Assembly: GCF_000699445.3 (NCBI RefSeq)
Contig: NC_067200.1
Coordinates: 15,940,510 to 16,004,509 of the forward strand
Direction: 5' to 3'
Length of the DNA: 64,000 nt
Source: Schistosoma haematobium
Taxonomy: Eukaryota; Platyhelminthes; Trematoda; Strigeidida; Schistosomatidae
Shown here: positions 56,491 through 64,000 of the stretch, in pieces
How positions within the stretch are numbered: position 1 is the stretch's first letter
Layout of the letters: the number at the start of each line of letters is the position of its first letter
Notes under the pieces: generated by a model
Told to the model about the DNA's origin: nothing
The model's input: only the letters and a program-made list of their open reading frames with translations
Database searches by the model: none
Position numbers and translations under genes: made by a program

Positions 56491-56885
56491 CACAATTGAT
56501 TGATCACTGAGTGGTGATCAATGTCATGCTTGTCTAGTCCTTATTAGTGCAGATCGAATGCTATCGATAATGTTGCAATGTGGCCACCAGTCTAGGTGAC
56601 TCGACACTGTGGGCACTATGTATTGAGATTAAGATGGTGGTTGGAGGTAGTCAACAGGAAACCCTGGACCCGGGTTTCGTGCTACTTGGCACTCGTCAGC
56701 AAGGTGTACCTGTAATCTTGAGGGAACTGATGCTCCCTGGCGGATTCGATCTCGTGTCACCCAGCTTCACATTCAGAGACGTTACCACTGAGCTATCCGA
56801 GCCGTGACTAACCTCCTGTAGGACTGAGAGGTAATCACAATTGATTGATCACTGGGTGGTGATCAATGTCATGCTTGTCTAGTCT
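56491..56885 (-). mobile_element. Hammerhead/tRNA-like short element (right arm)
   Basis: Palindrome partner of 37847-38241, inserted in the 5' LTR with TSD GTTCT (56486-56490 and 56886-56890). The tRNA-like boxes and the hammerhead-like core are kept (ctcgtcagc and tttcgtgctacttggcac on the plus strand at 56670-56700). One difference from the left copy is visible in the body (cactgtgggcac versus the complement of gtgcccgcagtg). Confidence 0.75.
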
Positions 56886-56946
56886 GTTCTGTAATTTTGT
56901 GTTCAAACACATTCGATTGTCCCCACTTGTGCTCTCGTTCAGTACA

Positions 56947-58300
56947 TTTGGTGTGGCTGCCTACCAGGAGAGGGAAGTGTGCTGTTCTGCGGACGCCGAT
57001 GAAGGCCTGGAACTGGAGTGTCAGTTGAGACGATCTGGTGCCGGTAGGTGGCGTCGAGTGGTGTTCTAACGGTGTGGCTTTATTGTAGCGGCTGCTGTCA
57101 ACCTTGAGGACCTAATTTCCTAAAAGAGGTAAAAGCAACGGTTGAAGTAAAAAGTGGTAAGGTGGCTACGAAGCACGGTTCATTAATTATACACTAAAGT
57201 AACAAAGTGACTGACGTAAGAGTAGCAACAGACATTTCAACGGAAAAACCAAACATTAACGAGTTGAGCACAAAGTTTGCGACAAAAATCTATACTTTCC
57301 ATTAGGTTTCTTTGTAAAGAGTACCGGTGAGCTATACGAGTTGTCCGCTTCCTCAATTATTGTAACGGAAAGAGAACAGTGAAAATCCCTCTGCAGCTTC
57401 TTTGTTGAACAGTATTTTCATTTATTTGTTCCTTCTCCCTTTTGTGTATTCCAACCTTTGTTTCGATCTCGTTTAACCATGTCTTTTGTTCTTCAGTCTT
57501 CCCCGTTCGAGCCTTTATTATGTAATTTTGATTAAAGACTTATTTTTGTTACCTAATTTTCTATTGCATGTTGCCGGACCATTGACAGTAAGGTTGTGTT
57601 TGACTAAGCTCGCGGTCACGGCGTGGTTCAGTTTGTGACTGTTAACCTTCTGACTGTCTGCTTGGGAGAATTGCTGCAATCCCTGCAGATAGATATTTGA
57701 TCCCATCTTATTGGGAATATTTGTATTGATTCTCAGGTATCAAACCCTTTAGTATTAACTGTCTCTTTCATTGTTTAGCGCGCTACTTTGGGTTAGAGAA
57801 ACTTCTGACTGTATAGCACAGGCTGTACCGTTTGAGGTATTTTGTATTTTTGATTTCATTTCTTCTGTTTTCTTAATTAGAACCGTTTATATTGAGCACA
57901 GGGTTTGTGTTTTGATATAATATAATACGAGTATCTCAAAGACGCGTTGTGAGCTATACAGAGGAAATTGGTCTGGTCTAATCGAATAAATTTTGGGTTC
58001 GTCAGTCCGTTGTTCCAACCGAATATTGGCTGTTCGGTCGTTATAATTACACCTTCCTTCAACATTTGGACCTGTTGATTTACCTGAGCCACTAAGTTCA
58101 TAGGGAAACGACATGCTTCCAATATACTTACTCGATTTTTCTTTATTAGGATTTCGTGCTTTACTTTGTTATAAAATACCTACGGCTCTCTATCTCCAGT
58201 GAACAATGTCAAGCACGAAATCCCCATAAAAAACAGTTGATTAAATATATTTGCAACAAGTTGCGTCCTTGTGCACTTAGAAGCTCAGGTAGATCGACAG
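56947..58300. mobile_element. Gypsy-B rearranged 5' body
   Basis: After the LTR comes a leader related to 60760-60840 (aagtgtgctgttctgcggac). Then, on the minus strand at 57290-57370, a Gypsy RT start frame (IIEEADNSYSSPVLFTKKPN), and further minus-strand sequence up to about 58140 whose end (gctcaggtaaatcaacaggt) is repeated in plus orientation at 58285-58305 (gctcaggtagatcgacaggt). So about 0.9 kb of the element's own 5' body sits inverted, head-to-head with the plus-strand pol. No intact gag is seen. Confidence 0.55.
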
Positions 58301-60720
58301 GTCCAAATGTTATAAAAAGGCATAATTGAGAAAGCGTAGAGCTCTTACAGCTCACCGGCACTCTTTGTGAAGAAACCGAATGGAAAGTATAGATTTTGTG
58401 TCGAGTTTTGGGAACTGAATAATGTAACAGAACTGAAGCCTTTTGTAATGCCAACATTAACGGAAACAATATATCGGCTACAGAATGCCGTGGTGTTTAC
58501 AGTGCTGGATTTACGGTCAGTTTATTGGTAACTGCCTATAGGAGAGCAGCCAAAACAACAGTATCAATTCAGACGAATGCATTTTGGGTTGGCGGGTACA
58601 ACGTTTGGTTCCAGAAGACTAATTATGCGGTTGATCAGGGATCTAGATAAAGTAGAGATGTATGATGAAGATGTAGTATGTACAACCATACAGAAACAGA
58701 TCGCGTGAAGCATGTGGAAGCAGTCTTAGGGCAAATTAAAGAATTTTGACTTCGAATTATTAGAGACAATCCCAGATAGTGAAAAATACCGTCACGTTAT
58801 TGGGGCATAAAGTGGAAAATGAAAAAATAAAACGACTGGAGGAGAAAATTTCAACCATAAAGACCATTGCAATACCTAATTCGAGAAAGTTGAGGCAATT
58901 CCAGGGAAGGGAGGCGTTCTACAGTCAGTTCGTCAAGAACTTCAACGAAATAGCAGCACTTCCATATAAGTTGTTGAGCAACATTAAGTTTACGTGGACT
59001 GATATTTCTCAAAAACCTTCAACCAAATCGAAAACATGCTAGACGACCGCTAAAGGACGCTCAAACTGCCTAGACCCGGGAATCCATTTACAGATACAAG
59101 TGATCATGGTACAGGTGCCGTCTTGAGTCAGTCTGTCAAAGTGGTAGAATGGTGGAGTCGCGTTCTCACATCCGCTGAACAGAAGCGTTCACCGATTGAA
59201 AAGGAGCGTTTAACAACTGTGTAGGCACTAGAAAAATGGAGACCGTAGCTTTTATTTAAACGTTTCCATATCGAGACTGACCACATACCCCTGCAGTAGC
59301 TGAAAACAGCAAGAGACACCATGGGAAGTTTGCGCGATGGATGACACGTCTGCAGGAGTACGATTTCAGTATCGGTCATGATCCAGGAAAGGAAAACGTA
59401 ATAGTGGACTACTTTCCAAGACCAGGCACGGAAGCCGAGCTTCCACCGGCAGAATATGCAGTGAATAGTATAGAGGGAGACCCACTAGAAATTGTCCGGC
59501 AGCAGGAAGCTGACCCTAAACTTCGAGAGGTAATTGGAATGAACGCATAAGGAGCCCTGATCTGGCAGGACGATGACGAAAATTGGGTGGCTGTGATCCT
59601 GAAGGACTGGCAGCGTAAGATGATACATGAATGTCACCAGACAGCGCACACAGATATCTGAAGAACGACTGACTTACTATGACAAAGTGCATACTGGCCA
59701 GGAATGAGAGACGATGTGGTCCAATACGTGTTAACTTGACAGCAGTGTCAACTAATAAAAATAAATCGATACACACAACCGCCATTACAGTCAGTACCGG
59801 TAACCGTAGTCGGTTATCTTTGGTCGGTGGATGTGATGTGATCGCTTCCACAGACGGCGAGCGGTAACCAGTACCTGCTAGTGATGACGGAACATGCTAC
59901 ACGTTGGGTAGACGCTGTAATCATTGCAGACCATCGGGTAAAAACAGTGACCGAAGTAGTAATCCGGCATACTGTAGCGTGTCACGGAATACAGATGATA
60001 TTAGCTGACTAGGGTCCCTGTTTTGAAAGTGACGAGTTTAGAGCCTGTCTAAAGCAGTTTGGCATCAAGAGGATACAAAGTACACCGTATCACCCCCAGA
60101 CGAACGGGCTTACAGAAAGGAACAACCGGACGTTAAAGGAACGGCTGACGTCTAAAGGAGGAAATTGTGAGGAAGAGTTACAATTGATTTTGCTGGCACA
60201 TCGTGCCTTCATATAAGAAACAAACAAGATGTCACCCTTCCTGCTCATATATATACTAGACAACCATGACTTCCAATGTATAAAACGACCTTACCAAAAC
60301 AACAGAAGTGGATGGCAACACGGCTAAGAAAAGACATGAGGGAGGCAACAAGGAGGGTGGAGAAGAAAATAATCAGACACAAAATAGGCGGAACATCATA
60401 GAAGAATATGGACGTTTTTCGCAGTGAGGGACCTTGTAGAGCGTAGAGAACGGTAAGTTTACATGTCACGGAAACCAGAGTCAAGAAAGCAGATCCCGAA
60501 GTGGGAAGGACAGTACATTATCACGGTGAGGAGTGGCATGGTATATACGATCCAGAGAAAAGACAAGCAGAAGCGCTTAGATGCCAGTTAATTGAAAAAA
60601 ATTAGTTCGAGTCGCGAACAGCACCAAAAAAGACGGAGGTACACTGATCGGAAAGACTGCAAAAATAGCTTAGTAAAAACGAGGATGAGTGGGGTGTGTG
60701 CTATTTGTCGCCATAAGTAG
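58300..60720 (+). pseudogene. Gypsy-B pol pseudogene: RT, RNase H, integrase
   Basis: RT: SSPALFVKKPNGKYRF, LNNVTELKPFVMPTL, FTVLDLRS, QYQFRRMHFGLAGTTF; the YVDD block is not readable. Connection LLGHKVENEKIKRLEEKIS, LRQFQGREAFYSQFVKNF. RNase H: FTDTSDHGTGAVLSQ, SPIEKERLTTV, FHIETDHIP, then DFSIGHDPGKENVIVDYF. Integrase: zinc region IHECHQTAHTD ... YWPGMRDDVVQYVLT.QQC, core LLVMTEHATRWVDAVII, ACHGIQMILAD, FGIKRIQSTPYHPQTNGLT and Glu in ERNNRTLKER, then a C-terminal barrel-like KWEGQYIITVRSGMVYTIQR. At least ten stops or frameshifts. Confidence 0.8.
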
Positions 60721-60990
60721 TATATTACGCTAGTCGACTGTCCCTACTTGTGATCTCGTTCAGTTCATTTGGTGTCTCTGTCTACCAGGAGAGAGGAAGT
60801 GTGCTGTTCTGCGGACGCCGATACAGGCCTGCAACTCAGGTGCTAGTTGGTGTGGTGTGTGTGCCAATTTGGTCGACGTAAGTAGTATAGTACGTTAGTC
60901 AGGAATAGAATGTCTGGCAGCAGAAGGTCAAGATTATCGAGGAGGAACGAACGGGGACAGAAATCAATTGGTATGGAAATGCAGGAACAA

Positions 60991-61165
60991 TGGAGTGTGA
61001 GACGATTCACCGATATTTGCAAGAGGAACAGTCGAGTTTGCGACAATCGACTGACATTTTGCAAATTGAGTATTCACTGTATGGCCCTCACATTTTACTA
61101 AGATGTTCTGTAATTTTGTGTTCAAACACATTCGATTGTCCCCACTTGTGTTCTCCTTAACTACA
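60991..61165 (+). repeat. Gypsy-B 3' LTR
   Basis: 175 bp from tggagtgtgaga to aactaca. It provides the empty-site sequence (gatgttctgtaatttt) that defines the hammerhead-element insertion in the 5' LTR. It is not present at the left border of the palindrome. Confidence 0.7.
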
Positions 61166-62329
61166 CATTCTTGACTTAAGGTAGAAATTCAGTCTGTGTC
61201 ATTCGCAGTTTAATGTTTATAAGTGTGGAGTTCCATCTCTATCCATACTTATCTGACAAACTGGAAGTGAATACGTATAACCGTTTAAAGAAGTCATGAT
61301 TTTTAATGTACGACGTTGTTGATGACATTGTAGTCAGAGTTTGGATAATCGGAGATCGCTGTCATAATCAGTAGGGGTTGTAGATTATAGACGGAGAGGA
61401 AAAGTGGCACGAAGAAGTTTTCTCTACAGTACAAAAATCAGTTAAAGATTTATGTGAGTTCAGAAAAAAAATACCGACAAAAACATCAAAATTCTACAAA
61501 AATATTACAAATTCATGCAGACGATACTATGGAAAAACGATGTCAATGTTGAGACAATGGTCAGTTTACAGGAGATTTGCTTGATTGCTTAAGTTGACGA
61601 TTCGTGCGAATAATAGTGTCATCAAACCACTAATTGAACTGGAAAGGCTTTAATTCGTTGAGTATTTGAACAGCCGATTGTTGTACCGAAATCACCTGTT
61701 AGATAGCAGTCACGAGGAAACGATACTCCATGAAATACGGAACTTACGACGTCGAAGACGAATAATTACAATAGTTCGAATATGTCATTACGTCACATCG
61801 GAATGAAATTGTTCCTACGCAAACTCACAGTTGCTCTGAACGTTCGTTCGTTTACTATTAATGTAACAGTGGGACGCGTAAATACAAAAATATACGGATG
61901 ATTTTGTGGGGTTTGTAAAGAATTTCAGTGGTCGTCAAATTTTTTCATACCCGTATTTAGTGTAAATTTGTGTATTACTTAATTAGGTAACCTTCATTTA
62001 ATTAAGAATTTGAGTCATATTTAAGGTTACTGAATGATGCAATTTCAAAAAGTGTGGTAAACATAATTAAAAATGGTAACCACCAATCCAACCAAATTTT
62101 CGAAGCTGCTGATGACGTGATCGTTCCGTAAAATGCTGATCTAGGAATTTGATCATCAACTGTCAAGTCATATATTACGTACGACGAAGTATCTAGTTAA
62201 GACTGAGTGAGATTGCTTGTGCACATGAATTTTAATTTACCAGTCATAAATATACATGATTTCGCCTAGAACCTGACGAGAGTGATAGAATATATGACAC
62301 TTCTAGGTGCGGATAACTAGGAAATATTA
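61166..62329. other. No gene recognised
   Basis: AT-rich sequence after the Gypsy-B element; no exon, RNA gene or element ends seen. Confidence 0.5.
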
Positions 62330-63058
62330 TTAGGCATCATAAACATAGCATGAAATAATCTAATGCACCTTCACTTGACTCATTCAAGAGACAACTAGCT
62401 AGTCACAAAAGAATGTTAGAAAAAGAGTAACATAGACCGTAGGCCTCCTGTTCGTACTACACAGATCTGAATCTGAAAAATCTTGTCCTTGACCTTGACG
62501 AGGATTGGTGAACTGTTCGACATTAAGTGACCTGACTGCCGGATGAATTAGCTAGGGCTCAGAGACATTTCACTGGCTCTCCATGATGACGTGGAATAAG
62601 ACACATTCATTGGAGAAACAGAGGGTTTAAATTTTTGTATTTGAGTGTATGTCAGGAGTCCTGCTTGAATATCTGGGTTACCTGTTCCTCCGATCTAGAT
62701 ATTTCATCAAGTTATCTGTTTTGTTGTTTGTTTTAGCACATCATTATGTCTATTGTGCTCACAACCTATTCAGGCGCGTTTATGAAAAGTTTACAACCTT
62801 TCACTATGCCGGATACATAAAGGTACAATCAGCGACATCATGGTGACTGACAATATGCATTGAAACGAATGAACATTAATCAAATGTGGATTACCGAACT
62901 CCTAACATCTAACTGGTCATCATTCAAAATTTATCGTCACAATCGATCAAGATATAAGAGAAGGAAACTTGTTGAAATACTTTATGCTGAGAATTCTATG
63001 TTGTACCAAAAATATAATGCTGAATAAAGCTTATAATAATAATAATAACAATAATAAT
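62330..63058 (+). pseudogene. CR1-like retrotransposon C-terminus and 3' tail
   Basis: At 62370-62500 a frame reads APSLDSFKRQLASHKRMLEK, a stop, then CSYYTDLNLKNLVLDLDED, which resembles the last residues of CR1/SR1-type polyproteins (xSxxSFKRxL). About 0.5 kb later the sequence gctgaataaagcttataata ends in an AAT-type simple repeat (63030-63058), a usual kind of CR1-type 3' tail. The catalytic part is missing. Confidence 0.45.
63030..63058. repeat. (AAT)n tract
   Basis: ataataataataacaataataatg, read directly. The same motif ends the left-arm-only insertion at 36661-36680. Confidence 0.9.
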
Positions 63059-64000
63059 GATCAATGCAAACGTTGGTGAGCTTCATGGAGGTTACGTTGC
63101 GAACAGCAGCCGGTGGCCATGAATGAATACAAAAGAGCTAAGAGGTGTTTAACACAAGAAGTAATGCAACAGATGTGTATCTGGTGAGTTTAAAAATTTA
63201 ACTGTTCATACATGTTTGCTGTGGTGTATCACGAATGTCCTGAAGAGACGAAAATAGATGAACGAGAAGCAAAGCAGACAATGTTCATTACTGATAAAGT
63301 TTAGTTACTTGAGATGGAGCATTTGAGGTATTACGGCTTAGCCTCATCCTTTTTTATCAAGTCAGCTTTTAAGCAAGTGTATTTTGATAAATTAGGGGAA
63401 GCAAACCAAATGTGTGGTGACGAATGAGCAAAGGACTGTATAAGTGAAGGTGATTTAAAAGGACTGCAAGTCTGAGATGGATATTTCTAATATGTAGTAA
63501 GGAAAGTACTGTTTGGGTAAACAAATGACTTATTTTTATAGAAATTATTATGACTCGCTTTTATTGTTATAACGTTTATATAGTCATGAGTGGACTCCTG
63601 TTTACCGTAAGCCTACAGCATTTCTTGCAACAGGGGTTCTCTGTGGAAAGTGTAACCAATTCAAGGTTACAAACATGAGCCCAAGAGGTATTTAGCATAA
63701 GAATTCGGTATCAATACCACTGGTTAACTGTATCTCACTAAACTGCAGTGACCAAATTTTATTAAGAGAACGCGATTTTTGTAATGGAAGCAGTTATTAT
63801 TACAACCAACTGTACCAATGATTGTTTTACTGGCCCTGTTCGTTTAAGTGTACCGAAAAACACTCTTCCGTTGTTTGTGACCCTAGCACGCTCAGTAGTC
63901 TCGCTTGTAGTTTTTGGCATGATCTCAGTATTATTTTGATACCACGAGATCGCCAACAAATGCATCTTAGCTACAACCTCCAACTGCCTTCTGATATTTG
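63059..64000. other. No gene recognised
   Basis: AT-rich; short ORFs such as 63762-63983 (minus) have no motif or splice support. Confidence 0.5.

Larger units (their letters stand above)
33535..60319. repeat. 26.8-kb near-perfect inverted duplication
   Basis: Every landmark from 33535 to about 44820 recurs in reverse complement from 60319 back to 49908. Paired coordinates sum to 93854 outside an indel at 35.8-36.7 kb and to about 94725-94732 inside it. The arms thus have about 10.4 kb in common and enclose about 5.1 kb that is itself made of inverted copies. Arms differ by one large insertion (35801-36688, left only) and scattered substitutions, for example a gag nonsense change present in the right arm only. 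The outer border is sharp: left gttgccatccac and right gtggatggcaac are followed by unrelated sequence on both sides. Confidence 0.92.
56372..61165 (+). mobile_element. Gypsy-B LTR retrotransposon, right arm, both LTRs present
   Basis: 5' LTR 56372-56946 (interrupted by the hammerhead element at 56491-56885) and 3' LTR 60991-61165 share tggagtgtgagacgattcac, gcaagaggaacagtcgag and cacattcgattgtccccac. Once the insert is removed the LTRs are about 175-180 bp. The body contains an inverted 5' part (about 57290-58160, minus orientation) followed by plus-strand RT, RNase H and integrase. Only the part up to 60319 is duplicated in the left arm. No matching TSD was found. Confidence 0.78.

Overview
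The window reads as a piece of a blood-fluke (Schistosoma-type trematode) nuclear genome. It is AT-rich, has widely spaced small exons with AG/GT borders, and more than half of it is retroelement sequence of kinds known from schistosomes: two RTE-type non-LTR families, CR1-like tails, a CsRn1/Boudicca-type Gypsy element, a second Gypsy element, Penelope-like elements with GIY-YIG endonuclease motifs, and short tRNA/hammerhead-derived repeats. The genus call rests on recognised families, not on a search; the species is not resolved.

Region 1 (about 5.7-32.3 kb, minus strand): the only host gene recognised is CFAP91 (MAATS1/AAT1), a ciliary axoneme protein. Five exons run right to left (32252-31978, 25084-24672, 17055-16898, 9144-8962, 5851-5712) with phases that fit for the last four. 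At least one exon seems to be missing after exon 1. An exon that should follow 5712-5851 lies instead on the plus strand at 20575-20796, inside an intron of the same gene. The introns are filled with retroelements: four large copies of one RTE family (1732-4319, 10921-14098, 17622-20181, 28369-31561), a truncated fifth (25773-27258), a second RTE family (about 21120-24209), a CR1-like tail, a BEL/Pao-like gag remnant, a Penelope remnant between inverted arms, and short hammerhead-derived repeats.

Region 2 (33535-60319): a 26.8-kb near-perfect inverted duplication upstream of the CFAP91 start. Each outer arm carries a decayed Gypsy element (Gypsy-B) whose 5' LTR holds a short element with tRNA-like boxes and a hammerhead-like core. 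Further in come a small TIR element and then a CsRn1-type Gypsy element (Gypsy-A). The centre is a concatemer of Gypsy-A fragments in alternating orientation joined by Penelope-like segments, with an exact 4307-bp tandem period.

Region 3 (60320-64000): the end of Gypsy-B with its 3' LTR, then non-coding sequence with a CR1-like tail. No retroelement ORF in the window is intact. The main points of interest are the palindrome/concatemer, the hammerhead element with 50-bp terminal repeats and a 5-bp target duplication, and the misplaced, inverted CFAP91 exon.
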